A stretch of DNA of 7,596 bases from NCBI GenBank assembly GCA_009785395.1, contig WQWK01000089.1, positions 1 to 7,596 on the forward strand, read 5' to 3'. The notes below the pieces were generated by a model. The model had not been told where the DNA came from and did no database searches. It saw only the letters and a program-made list of their open reading frames with translations. The DNA comes from Conexibacteraceae bacterium. GTDB taxonomy: Bacteria > Actinomycetota > Thermoleophilia > Solirubrobacterales > Solirubrobacteraceae. How positions within the stretch are numbered: position 1 is the first letter of the stretch; each line of letters starts with the position of its first letter. The translations under genes were made by a program, and so were the position numbers. Positions 1-5,819 of this stretch are shown here, in pieces.

Positions 1-1
1 C

Positions 2-1012
2 CTGGCGGTCGAGCGGACCGAGGGAGCGCGTGGCATCTACCACACGCTGCGTGAGCTGCTGAGCCTGCCCGACTACATCGAGGTCTGGCCGGGCCACCTC
101 GGCGGGTCGATGTGCGGCGGCCCAGGGATGGACCTCAAGGTAGCTTCGACGATCGGGTTCGAGCGCCACCACAATCCGATGCTTGCGATCGACGACGAGC
201 AGGAGTTCGTGGACGCCTCGACCTCGAAGCTGGGCGCGCAGCCGCCGAACTTCAGGGCGATCGTCGATCTCAACCATGGCCCGCTGCTGACCGAGGGTGT
301 CGAGCCGGCGCGGCTGTACCCGGTGCAGGTCACGCAGCGCCTGCGCGCCGGCGCGCTGGTCGTCGACGTGCGCACCGATGCGCAGTTCGCCGAGGGCCAC
401 GTGCCGGGCTCGATCTCGATTCCGCTGCACCGTGGCGGCTTCGGCACGAAGCTCGCGTGGCTGGCGGCGGGCGCTGAGGAGATCATCTTCGTCGGCCGTG
501 ATGACGCGGACGGCCGGCGCGCCGGCAGCCTCGCCGCGGCCGTCGGGCTCGCCGAGGCGGTCCGCCGCGGAGGCCTGCTGGCCGGTGGTTGGACCTCCTG
601 GAACGCCGAGGGCCAGCCGCTGGCGGCGCTGGAGCGTATGCCGGTCGACGAGATCGGGCCGGAGCTGGAGCCGGGTTCCTCCGGGCGGGAGCTGGAGGCG
701 GGTTCCTCCGGGCCTGGGCCGGCACAGGTGCTCGACGTGCGCGAGCTCGCCGAGTACGAGACGGGCCACATCCCGGGCTCGATCAACGTGCCGTGGCACG
801 ACATCACCGGCATCCCCGCGGGCATTGACCCCGCCCGGCGGGTGCTGGTCATGTGCGCCTCCGGTCAGCGGGCGGGAACCGCCGCCAGCCTGCTGCAGCG
901 CTTCGGGGCCGAAGACGTCGTGCATGTGATCGGCGGTGGCGTGCCGAAGTGGGGCACGCTCGGCGGCCACCTGACAACCGAGTCAGAGCCGCAGGCGCCG
1001 GCGTTGGCCTGA
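2..1012 (+). CDS. MBL-fold hydrolase with two rhodanese domains, 5'-truncated
   Basis: The reading frame is open from the left edge, so the N-terminus and most of the metallo-beta-lactamase domain, including its HxHxDH motif, lie outside the window. What remains opens with the end of that domain: WPGHLGGSMCG (about 86-118) supplies a typical late metal-ligand His at 95-97, and STIGFERHHNP follows as in persulfide-dioxygenase (ETHE1/PDO)-like relatives. Two rhodanese domains come next, at about 320-640 and 725-975. The second has DVRELAEYETGHIPGS and the loop CASGQRAG, with its catalytic Cys codon at 854-856. The first has DVRTDAQFAEGHVPGS, but its loop reads FVGRDDADGRRAG without Cys, so it is probably inactive. 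Proteins of this architecture are thought to act in cytosolic sulfane-sulfur or persulfide handling; the exact substrate is inferred. An ATG at 110 is internal and is not the start. The stop is TGA at 1010-1012, and the methyltransferase begins 4 bases later. Confidence 0.5.
   Translation: MAVERTEGARGIYHTLRELLSLPDYIEVWPGHLGGSMCGGPGMDLKVASTIGFERHHNPMLAIDDEQEFVDASTSKLGAQPPNFRAIVDLNHGPLLTEGVEPARLYPVQVTQRLRAGALVVDVRTDAQFAEGHVPGSISIPLHRGGFGTKLAWLAAGAEEIIFVGRDDADGRRAGSLAAAVGLAEAVRRGGLLAGGWTSWNAEGQPLAALERMPVDEIGPELEPGSSGRELEAGSSGPGPAQVLDVRELAEYETGHIPGSINVPWHDITGIPAGIDPARRVLVMCASGQRAGTAASLLQRFGAEDVVHVIGGGVPKWGTLGGHLTTESEPQAPALA
661..714 (+). repeat. 27-bp tandem duplication in the inter-rhodanese linker
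   Basis: Two adjacent 27-bp units (661-687 and 688-714) differ at only two positions. The repeat is in frame and encodes ELEPGSSGR followed by ELEAGSSGP. It sits in the linker between the two rhodanese domains, where an added 9-residue flexible segment would be tolerated. It looks like a recent slippage or duplication event. No independent function is claimed. Confidence 0.5.
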
Positions 1013-1016
1013 GTCT

Positions 1017-1775
1017 GTGACCGACGGCGACCGAGCACCGGAGGCCGAGCGCCGAACCGCGCAGGCCAACTCGTTCGGCTCCGCCGCGTCCCTTTACGAG
1101 CGGATCCGCCCGTCCTATCCGGAGGCGGCCGTCGAATGGCTGCTACCCGCCGGCACGCCGAGGGTGGTCGACCTCGGTGCCGGCACCGGCAAGTTCACGC
1201 GGCTGATCGCGGCCCGTGGCGTCGACGTGACGGCCGTCGACCCGTCCGCCGGGATGCTCGAGCAGCTGCGCGCCGCGCTCCCCGGCGTGCCCGCGCTGCA
1301 GGGCAGCGCCGAGCAGATCCCCTTGCCGGACAGCTCGGTCGACGCGGTGCTCGTCGCACAGGCGTGGCACTGGGTCGACGTGCCGCGTGCCTCCGTCGAG
1401 GTCGCTCGCGTGCTGAAACCCGGTGGCCGCCTCGGCGTGATCTGGAACCACCGCGACGAGCGCGTCGACTGGGTACGGGCGCTCACGGCGATAAGCGGTG
1501 CTGACCACGCCGACCACGACCCGAGCAGGCCCGAGTTCGGCCCGGAGTTCGGCGAGGCCGAGCAGCAGGTGACCGAGTGGCGCTCGCCGCTGACGCCCGA
1601 CGGGCTGCACGACCTGGTCGCCTCCCGCAGCTACTTCATCGTCGCCTCCGAGGCGGAGCGCGAGGAGATTCGCCGCGGCATCCAGGACCTGCTCGATCAC
1701 CACCCGCAGCTCGCCGGCCGGGACCACTTCGACCTGCCGTACGTGACGTACGCCACGCGTGCACACGTCGCCTGA
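1017..1775 (+). CDS. class I SAM-dependent methyltransferase
   Basis: This 252-aa protein has the Rossmann-fold methyltransferase pattern of the Methyltransf_11 type. Residues 19-35 (SFGSAASLYERIRPSYP) match the N-terminal signature of a large actinobacterial methyltransferase group. Motif I is VVDLGAGTGKF (50-60). An acidic residue ends strand 2 (D75 in VTAVDPSAGML). DAVLVAQAWHWVD (109-121) and LKPGGRLGVIWN (133-144) correspond to the later core motifs. The protein should bind S-adenosylmethionine in the cytosol and methylate a small molecule, but the acceptor cannot be read from the sequence. The GTG at 1017 is chosen because it gives the full N-terminal signature and lies only 4 bases after the preceding stop. 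No strong Shine-Dalgarno is visible, so translational coupling is likely. It probably shares a transcript with the MBL/rhodanese gene before it and the phosphoesterase after it. Confidence 0.5.
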   Translation: MTDGDRAPEAERRTAQANSFGSAASLYERIRPSYPEAAVEWLLPAGTPRVVDLGAGTGKFTRLIAARGVDVTAVDPSAGMLEQLRAALPGVPALQGSAEQIPLPDSSVDAVLVAQAWHWVDVPRASVEVARVLKPGGRLGVIWNHRDERVDWVRALTAISGADHADHDPSRPEFGPEFGEAEQQVTEWRSPLTPDGLHDLVASRSYFIVASEAEREEIRRGIQDLLDHHPQLAGRDHFDLPYVTYATRAHVA

Positions 1776-1781
1776 CGCGCC

Positions 1782-2534
1782 TTGCGTCTACACGTCCTCA
1801 GCGATCTGCACCTGGAGCACGCCGACTTCACGCCGCCGCGGGTCGACGCCGACGTCGTCCTGCTCGCCGGCGACATCGCGCCGGGCACCGCCGGTGTCGA
1901 ATGGATCAACCGGCGGTTGGACGGCCGCCCGGCTCTGTACGTCGCAGGCAACCACGAGTTCTACGGGCATGAGCTGCCGGGGCTGATCGACCGCATGCGG
2001 GACGCAGCCGTCGGCTCCAGGGTGCACGTGCTCGAGGACGACGAGGTCGTGATCGGCGGCGTGCGCTTCCTCGGCTGCTCGCTGTGGAGCGACTTCGACT
2101 TCGCCGGGGCAGAGCACCGCGCGAACTCGATGCGGATCTGCGAGCGGCTCGTCAACGACTACAAGCAGATCCGGGCCTCGGAGCTCGGCCGGGCGCTGCA
2201 GGCCCAGGACACGCGTGATCTCCACGTCGCCAGCCGCGCTTGGCTGGCGACGCGCCTGGCCGAACCGTTCGACGGCCCCACGGTCGTGATCACACACCAC
2301 GCCCCGATCGTGCGGGAGGTCCCGTCGAATCCGGTTCTGGCCGCGATCGGCGGCGCCTTCGCGAGCGACCTCTCGCCGCTGATGAACGGGGACGCCGCCG
2401 ACCTCTGGGTGTTCGGGCACATCCACCGCGTCGTCGACACAGAGGTGAACGGCACGCGCGTGCTGTCGAACCAGCGCGGCTATCCGCACGAGCCGGTGGT
2501 GGGGTTCGACCCGGAGCTGGTCGTCGAGGTCTGA
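1782..2534 (+). CDS. calcineurin-like metallophosphoesterase
   Basis: This 250-aa protein carries the full two-metal phosphoesterase motif set: SDLHLE (D8, H10), AGDI (D31), GNHE (N57, H58), THHAP (H172, H173) and GHIH (H213, H215). The fold hydrolyses phosphomono- or phosphodiesters using a dinuclear metal centre, usually Mn or Fe. Its substrate is unknown. There is no signal peptide or membrane segment, so it should be cytosolic. The TTG at 1782 is chosen because it gives MRLHVLSDLHLE, the expected first strand and first metal motif; any later start would remove essential residues. The gene follows the methyltransferase stop by 6 bases, without an evident ribosome site, which suggests coupling as the last gene of a three-gene run. 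A strong hairpin begins on the base after its stop codon. Confidence 0.5.
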   Translation: MRLHVLSDLHLEHADFTPPRVDADVVLLAGDIAPGTAGVEWINRRLDGRPALYVAGNHEFYGHELPGLIDRMRDAAVGSRVHVLEDDEVVIGGVRFLGCSLWSDFDFAGAEHRANSMRICERLVNDYKQIRASELGRALQAQDTRDLHVASRAWLATRLAEPFDGPTVVITHHAPIVREVPSNPVLAAIGGAFASDLSPLMNGDAADLWVFGHIHRVVDTEVNGTRVLSNQRGYPHEPVVGFDPELVVEV

Positions 2535-2585
2535 GGGTGAGGGGAGAGAAACCCACCCTGGGGGTGGGTTTCTCTCCCCTCACCC
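2535..2585. terminator. perfect 24-bp hairpin between convergent genes
   Basis: The left arm (2535-2558) and right arm (2562-2585) are exact reverse complements over 24 bp, with a 3-base loop (2559-2561). The hairpin starts directly after the TGA of the phosphoesterase and ends 21 bases before the stop of the oppositely oriented oxidoreductase. It is therefore placed to end transcription from both sides. There is no T-rich tail on either side, so it is not a classical Rho-independent terminator. Tail-less hairpins of this kind are common in GC-rich actinobacteria. It may also protect mRNA 3' ends or be a copy of a dispersed repeat. Confidence 0.5.
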
Positions 2586-2606
2586 GGGCACGGTCCCCCG
2601 GCCGCC

Positions 2607-3572
2607 TTAGGGCAGGTCGATCACGACCTTGCCGACAGCACCCTGCTCGACCGCGTCGTGGGCCTGCTCGATCTGGTCGAGGGTGAAGCGGTGGAGCGGG
2701 AGCGTGGTCAGGGCTCCGGCGGCGAGGGCGGCCCGCGTACGCCCGACCGCGGCTGCGAGCTGCTGCGGCGCGACCGTGTAGAGCAGCATGAAGCGCAGCG
2801 TCAGGTCCATAACCATGAGACGGCGGACCGGCACCTGCGCGACGCTCGAGTCGTCGGCCGCGTAGGAGACGATCACCCCGTACTGCGCCGCCACGGCCAG
2901 GTCCAGCTCGAGGTTCTGGTGCAGGGCGACCTCGATGAAGCGGTCGATGCCGTCGGGGGCGGCGGCCCGGATCTGGTCGGCCGCGTCCGGGTCGCGGTAG
3001 TTGACGGTGTGCGCCCCGGCGGCGCGTGCGAGCTCCGCCTTCTCCGGCCCGCTGACGGTTGCGATCACCCGCGCGGCGTCCTCGAAGCGCGCGAGCTCGA
3101 TCGCCGCATGCCCGACGGCCCCGGCGCCGCCTGCGACCAGCACGCTACGGCCTGCCACAGGGCCGTCGGAGTTGAGACAGTAGGAGGCTGTCAGGGCCGG
3201 CACCCCGAGCGACGCGCCGAGCTCGAACGATGCCTCGGCCGGCAGTGGGATCGCGCGGTGGTCTGGGACGACGGTGTACTGCGCGGCGGTCCCCCAGCCG
3301 TCGTTGCGGCCCCCGAGCAGCACCCACACGCGCTCGCCGACCCGGTCGGGGCTCACGCCGGCGCCAACGGCGTCGATCGTGCCTGCGCCGTCCTGGTTGG
3401 GGATCAGGAACGTCTCGGCGGGCGGTGGCGTGCGCTTGCGCGTCTTCCAGTCCGTCGGGTTGACGCCGGAGACGGCGAGCCTGACGCGAACCTCACCGGA
3501 GCCGGGCTCAGGCGCGGGGACCTCACGCACGTGGAGCTCGGTGGAGCCCGGTTCGTAGGTCGCCGCGAGCAT
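2607..3572 (-). CDS. zinc-free MDR oxidoreductase, quinone-reductase-like
   Basis: This 321-aa medium-chain dehydrogenase/reductase has the N-terminal GroES-like domain with GVNPTDWKTR (36-45), the signature seen in NADPH:quinone oxidoreductase relatives. The nucleotide-binding domain has AGGAGAVG (147-154). The Cys ligands of zinc alcohol dehydrogenases are absent, so a zinc-independent NAD(P)H-dependent reduction of a quinone or enone is expected; the substrate is unknown. It is cytosolic. Two in-frame ATGs exist. The one at 3572 gives MLAATYEPGS, the usual N-terminus of the family. The one at 3587 adds five residues, and its ATG lies inside a good -10-like hexamer, TATGCT, on the same strand. 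The downstream start is therefore preferred. The stop is TAA at 2607-2609, facing the shared hairpin. The gene diverges from the HAD phosphatase, with 53 bases between the starts. Confidence 0.5.
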   Translation of the reverse strand: MLAATYEPGSTELHVREVPAPEPGSGEVRVRLAVSGVNPTDWKTRKRTPPPAETFLIPNQDGAGTIDAVGAGVSPDRVGERVWVLLGGRNDGWGTAAQYTVVPDHRAIPLPAEASFELGASLGVPALTASYCLNSDGPVAGRSVLVAGGAGAVGHAAIELARFEDAARVIATVSGPEKAELARAAGAHTVNYRDPDAADQIRAAAPDGIDRFIEVALHQNLELDLAVAAQYGVIVSYAADDSSVAQVPVRRLMVMDLTLRFMLLYTVAPQQLAAAVGRTRAALAAGALTTLPLHRFTLDQIEQAHDAVEQGAVGKVVIDLP

Positions 3573-3582
3573 GCTGGGCGTC

Positions 3583-3588
3583 AGCATA
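3583..3588 (-). promoter_or_regulatory. possible -10 box (TATGCT) for the MDR oxidoreductase
   Basis: Read on the minus strand, TATGCT fits the actinobacterial -10 pattern TANNNT. It ends 10 bases before the ATG at 3572, which would give a transcript with a very short leader. No convincing -35 element is visible. It overlaps the alternative upstream ATG at 3587. Confidence 0.5.
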
Positions 3589-3593
3589 AACCG

Positions 3594-3617
3594 CGTACCC
3601 GGGCCGCGACCGGTACG
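3594..3617. promoter_or_regulatory. inverted repeat CGTACC-N12-GGTACG, possible operator
   Basis: Two 6-bp inverted arms (3594-3599 and 3612-3617) lie in the short gap between the divergent oxidoreductase and HAD genes. The position suits a shared regulator, and the right arm overlaps the proposed -10 of the HAD gene. The arms are short, so chance is a real alternative. Confidence 0.5.
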
Positions 3618-3619
3618 TT
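3614..3619 (+). promoter_or_regulatory. possible -10 box (TACGTT) for the HAD phosphatase
   Basis: TACGTT matches TANNNT and ends 6 bases before the GTG at 3626. Transcription would then begin at or beside the start codon, which agrees with the absence of a Shine-Dalgarno sequence there. This is one weak hexamer without a clear -35. Confidence 0.5.
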
Positions 3620-3625
3620 TCCTGC

Positions 3626-4420
3626 GTGACCCGCCAGCGCGAGATCCGCTCGTACCTGATGGACATGGACGGTGTGCTCGTTCGCGAGGAGCACGCGATC
3701 CCGGGCGCAGACGCGTTCATCGCGCGGTTGCGTGAGCGCGAGATCCCGTTCCTGGTGCTGACCAACAACTCGATCTACACGCCGCGCGACCTCTCCGCAC
3801 GGCTGCGCGCGAACGGGCTCGACATCGGCGAGCAGAACCTGTGGACATCGGCGCTCGCGACCGCACGCTTCCTCGATGACCAGCGGCCGGGCGGGACGGC
3901 GTACGTTGTCGGCGAGGCGGGCTTGACGACCGCGATGCACCAGGCCGGTTACACGATGACCGACAACAACCCGGAGTACGTGGTCCTCGGCGAGACCCGG
4001 ACGCTCAGCTTCGAACGGATCACGGTCGCGATCAGGCTGATCCGTGCCGGGGCGCGGTTCATCGCCACCAACCCGGACATGACCGGGCCCTCGAACGACG
4101 GGCCGCTGCCCGCCACCGGCTCGGTGGCGGCGCTGGTAACGGCCGCGACCGGGGTCAAGCCCTACTTCGTCGGCAAGCCGAACCCGCTGATGATGCGCTC
4201 CGCCCTGAACGCGATCGGCGCCCATTCCGAGACGACGGCGATGATCGGCGACCGCATGAACACCGACGTGATCTCGGGCATGGAGGCCGGACTCGAGACG
4301 ATCCTCGTGCTCACCGGCGTGACCACGCGCGAGGACGCCGAGCGTGAGCCCTACCGCGCCTCGCGGGTCGTGGAGTCGATCGCCGAGCTGCTGCCCGACC
4401 TCGACGTCGTCCTGGACTGA
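3626..4420 (+). CDS. HAD-IIA (NagD-like) phosphatase
   Basis: This 264-aa protein shows the haloacid dehalogenase motifs in order. LMDMDGVL (11-18) contains the nucleophile D13 and acid/base D15. LTNNS (45-49) is motif II. The conserved Lys is K184 in VGKPNPLM. IGDRMNTD supplies D209 and D214 for Mg binding. The spacing, with a large cap between motif II and the Lys, and the KPNP sequence are those of subfamily IIA (NagD, 4-nitrophenylphosphatase and phosphoglycolate-phosphatase relatives). It should be a cytosolic Mg-dependent phosphatase acting on a small phosphorylated metabolite that the sequence does not identify. The GTG at 3626 keeps the REIRSYLMDMDG N-terminus typical of the group; the ATG at 3659 would remove the first strand. 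The gene is convergent with the cupin gene, with only 25 bases between the stops and no obvious hairpin terminator there. Confidence 0.5.
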   Translation: MTRQREIRSYLMDMDGVLVREEHAIPGADAFIARLREREIPFLVLTNNSIYTPRDLSARLRANGLDIGEQNLWTSALATARFLDDQRPGGTAYVVGEAGLTTAMHQAGYTMTDNNPEYVVLGETRTLSFERITVAIRLIRAGARFIATNPDMTGPSNDGPLPATGSVAALVTAATGVKPYFVGKPNPLMMRSALNAIGAHSETTAMIGDRMNTDVISGMEAGLETILVLTGVTTREDAEREPYRASRVVESIAELLPDLDVVLD

Positions 4421-4445
4421 CCGTCAGACGTCCCGGATTGACCCG

Positions 4446-4829
4446 TCAGTCGCCGCGGCGCGCTGCGGCGCGCTCCCGCACGGTCTTCTTGTCGTCGAGC
4501 GCCATCGCGCCGGGGTGGCCGTCGCCCGGCCACGGCGTCAGCAGCAACAGGATCCGAGTGTCGCTGCGCGCCTCCACGCTGTGACGCTCCCCGGGCTCGA
4601 ACTTGACCATCAGCCCGGGCCCGCCCTCGACATAGACGACTTCCTGCTGGTCGTGGATCACGACCTCGCCGCTGACGACCACGACCCACGCGCCCTCGTG
4701 CACCTGATGCTCGCGCAGGCTGCCGCCCGCCGGGATCTCCAGGATGATCGCGCGCCCGTCGTCCGCGCTCGCGAGAATCTCCGGCGAGTGCGGGCTGAGT
4801 GCGACGGCGTTGAGGTCCCAGCTCTTCAT
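4446..4829 (-). CDS. small single-domain cupin protein
   Basis: This 127-aa protein is a single beta-barrel cupin. Motif 1 is represented by REHQVHEGAWVVVVSGEV (39-56) and motif 2 by FEPGERHSVEA (77-87). Likely metal ligands are H41, H44 and H83; the Glu usually found in motif 1 is not clearly present. A conserved-looking charged tail follows (GHPGAMALDDKKTVRERAA). Cupins of this size may be metal-dependent enzymes or ligand-binding proteins, so no reaction is assigned. The frame stays open further upstream, but the ATG at 4829 is chosen because it gives MKSWDLNAVALSPHSPEIL, a natural cupin N-terminus. The longer form starting at 4883 would run through the tandem repeat and the proposed promoter. 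The gene is transcribed away from the CitE-like gene, and the two may be co-regulated. Confidence 0.5.
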   Translation of the reverse strand: MKSWDLNAVALSPHSPEILASADDGRAIILEIPAGGSLREHQVHEGAWVVVVSGEVVIHDQQEVVYVEGGPGLMVKFEPGERHSVEARSDTRILLLLTPWPGDGHPGAMALDDKKTVRERAAARRGD

Positions 4830-4835
4830 CACTAT

Positions 4836-4905
4836 CAGCCTCGCACAAATCGCGTGCCGGGTGGAGATCGCAGCCTCGCACAAATCGTGGCACCGGTGGA
4901 GATCG
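4836..4905. repeat. 35-bp tandem duplication in a divergent promoter region
   Basis: Two contiguous 35-bp units (4836-4870 and 4871-4905) are identical at 30 positions. Each begins CAGCCTCGCACAAATCG and ends GTGGAGATCG, with an 8-base core that differs at five positions. They fill nearly all of the 90-base gap between the cupin and CitE-like starts. Each copy contains AGCCTC, which on the minus strand is the GAGGCT used as the proposed cupin -10. The conserved ends with a diverged core may mark a repeated regulator site or a promoter duplication. Confidence 0.5.
4837..4842 (-). promoter_or_regulatory. possible -10 box (GAGGCT) for the cupin gene
   Basis: On the minus strand GAGGCT is followed by 7 bases and then the cupin ATG. 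This is the same distance as for TAGGCT before the CitE-like and sigma genes. It departs from TANNNT at its first base, so the call rests on the shared spacing and the shared AGGCTG core. A second copy lies 35 bp further upstream, in the other repeat unit. Confidence 0.5.
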
Positions 4906-4906
4906 G

Positions 4907-4912
4907 TAGGCT
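4907..4912 (+). promoter_or_regulatory. -10 box (TAGGCT) before the CitE-like gene
   Basis: TAGGCT fits TANNNT and ends 7 bases before the GTG at 4920, so the transcription start is expected at or within a base or two of the start codon. The flanking GTAGGCTG is identical to the sequence before the sigma factor gene, at the same distance from the start. No clear -35 is seen; the region upstream is the 35-bp repeat. Confidence 0.5.
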
Positions 4913-4919
4913 GGCGGTC

Positions 4920-5768
4920 GTGTCCGCCCGCCTGCGATCTGCCCTGTACATGCCGGGTGCGAACGAGCGCGCGCTGGAGAAGGCGCGGGAACTGCCCGCC
5001 GACGCGCTGATCCTGGACCTGGAGGACGCGGTCGCGCCCGACGCGAAGGCGCAGGCCCGCGAGCGTGTCTGCGAGGCGGCGCGGTCAGGGGCGTATGGGC
5101 AGCGCACGGTGACGATCCGTGTCAATGCGATCGGGACCGAGTGGCACGACGCGGACCTGGCCGCCGCCGGCGCCGCAGGTCCGGACGCGATCCTCGTGCC
5201 GAAGGTCGGCAGCGCCGGTGACGTGCTGGACGTGGAGGCTGCGCTCGTGCGCGCGGGCGCGCCGGATCGGACGCGGATCTGGACGATGCTCGAGACGCCC
5301 GCGGCGGTGTTGCAGGCCGCCGAGATCGCCGGCGCGAGTGCGCGGCTGAGCGTGCTGGTGGTCGGAACCAACGACCTGCTCAAGGAGCTGTTCGCCGAGG
5401 CGACGCCGGGACGTGAGTCACTGCAGACGAGTCTGGCGCTGTGCCTGCTCGGTGCCCGCACGGCCGGCAAGGCGATTCTGGACGGCGTCTACAACGACGT
5501 GCGCGACACCGAGGGTTTCGAGGCCGAGTGCCTGCAGGGCCGCCGGCTCGGGTTCGACGGAAAGACCCTGATCCACCCGGGGCAGATCGAGATCTGCAAC
5601 CGCGTGTTCTCGCCGTCGGAGCAGGAGGTCGCGCAGGCCCACCGCGTGATCGAGGCGTTCGAGGCGGCGGATGGGGCGGGCGTGGTGACGCTCGACGGCC
5701 GCATGATCGAGAACCTGCACGTCGAGAGCGCAAAGAGGGTGCTTTCGCTCGCCCAACCGTCAACTTGA
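4920..5768 (+). CDS. CitE/malyl-CoA lyase-like (HpcH/HpaI family) enzyme
   Basis: This 282-aa TIM-barrel protein belongs to the HpcH/HpaI aldolase and citrate-lyase beta family. Its signatures are RSALYMPGANERALEKA (6-22), LILDLEDAV (30-38), IRVN (66-69), LVPKV (92-96), the metal-ligand Glu in MLETP (E125) and the Asp in GTNDLL (D152). The 27-residue E-to-D spacing suits Mg-binding CitE and malyl-CoA-lyase-type enzymes, which cleave or form C-C bonds in acyl-CoA substrates. The substrate (malyl-CoA, citramalyl-CoA or another) cannot be fixed from sequence. FDGKTLIHPGQIEICN near the C-terminus is also typical. The frame is open far upstream, to 4344, but that part reads antisense through the cupin and encodes nothing family-like. 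The GTG at 4920 places the barrel's first strand at the N-terminus. The nearest neighbours are the divergent cupin and the sigma gene downstream. Confidence 0.5.
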   Translation: MSARLRSALYMPGANERALEKARELPADALILDLEDAVAPDAKAQARERVCEAARSGAYGQRTVTIRVNAIGTEWHDADLAAAGAAGPDAILVPKVGSAGDVLDVEAALVRAGAPDRTRIWTMLETPAAVLQAAEIAGASARLSVLVVGTNDLLKELFAEATPGRESLQTSLALCLLGARTAGKAILDGVYNDVRDTEGFEAECLQGRRLGFDGKTLIHPGQIEICNRVFSPSEQEVAQAHRVIEAFEAADGAGVVTLDGRMIENLHVESAKRVLSLAQPST

Positions 5769-5774
5769 GTTGAC
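5759..5774. promoter_or_regulatory. 16-bp palindrome GTCAACTTGAGTTGAC, operator candidate
   Basis: The 7-bp arms GTCAACT and AGTTGAC flank a 2-base centre. The palindrome overlaps the TGA stop of the CitE-like gene (5766-5768) and ends 45 bases before the sigma factor ATG. The centre is too short for a 7-bp RNA stem, and no T-run follows, so a dimeric regulator site fits better than a terminator. It would lie around -60 to -45 relative to the predicted sigma transcription start. Confidence 0.5.
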
Positions 5775-5806
5775 CATTGGGGTGACGCGCGCGCCGTCTC
5801 CCGCAG

Positions 5807-5812
5807 TAGGCT
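5807..5812 (+). promoter_or_regulatory. -10 box (TAGGCT) before the sigma factor gene
   Basis: TAGGCT ends 7 bases before the ATG at 5820 and sits in GTAGGCTG, the same octamer and spacing as at the CitE-like gene. The start codon would then lie at the transcription start. The nearest -35-like hexamer, GTGACG (5782-5787), is 19 bases upstream of the box and is weak. TTGACC (5770-5775) is too far away at 31 bases. Confidence 0.5.
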
Positions 5813-5819
5813 GTCTGCA

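Noticed and set aside
73..852. 259-codon open frame on the minus strand opposite the rhodanese gene
   Set aside because: Its product is low-complexity Ser/Arg/Pro-rich with no recognisable domain, and it lies wholly antisense to a clear domain-bearing frame; this is a GC-bias shadow.
1738..1752. 15-bp palindrome CGTACGTGACGTACG about 30 bases before the phosphoesterase TTG
   Set aside because: It lies inside the methyltransferase coding sequence, where two Tyr codons flank Val-Thr (PYVTYA); a shared-transcript layout gives no reason to expect an operator there, so chance is the simpler reading.
1143..1766. 207-codon minus-strand open frame opposite the methyltransferase
   Set aside because: Arg/Val/Gly-rich shadow without domain features; the plus strand holds all methyltransferase motifs.
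2658..3629. 323-codon plus-strand open frame opposite the MDR oxidoreductase
   Set aside because: As long as the real gene, but the protein is Arg/Gly/Val-rich without motifs, while the minus strand shows the full MDR signature.
4417..4445. Small palindrome CTGACCGTCAG at the HAD stop codon, considered as a terminator
   Set aside because: The arms are 5 bp with a 1-base centre, so they cannot form a useful RNA hairpin, and there is no T-run; the 25-base convergent gap shows no convincing terminator.
4830..4883. N-terminal extension of the cupin to the ATG at 4883
   Set aside because: The added 18 residues come from the tandem repeat and promoter region and are not cupin-like; the ATG at 4829 gives a natural N-terminus.
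4344..4919. Upstream extension of the CitE-like reading frame
   Set aside because: It overlaps the end of the HAD gene and runs antisense through the cupin gene, its sequence is unlike the family, and a -10 box plus GTG at 4920 gives the normal N-terminus.
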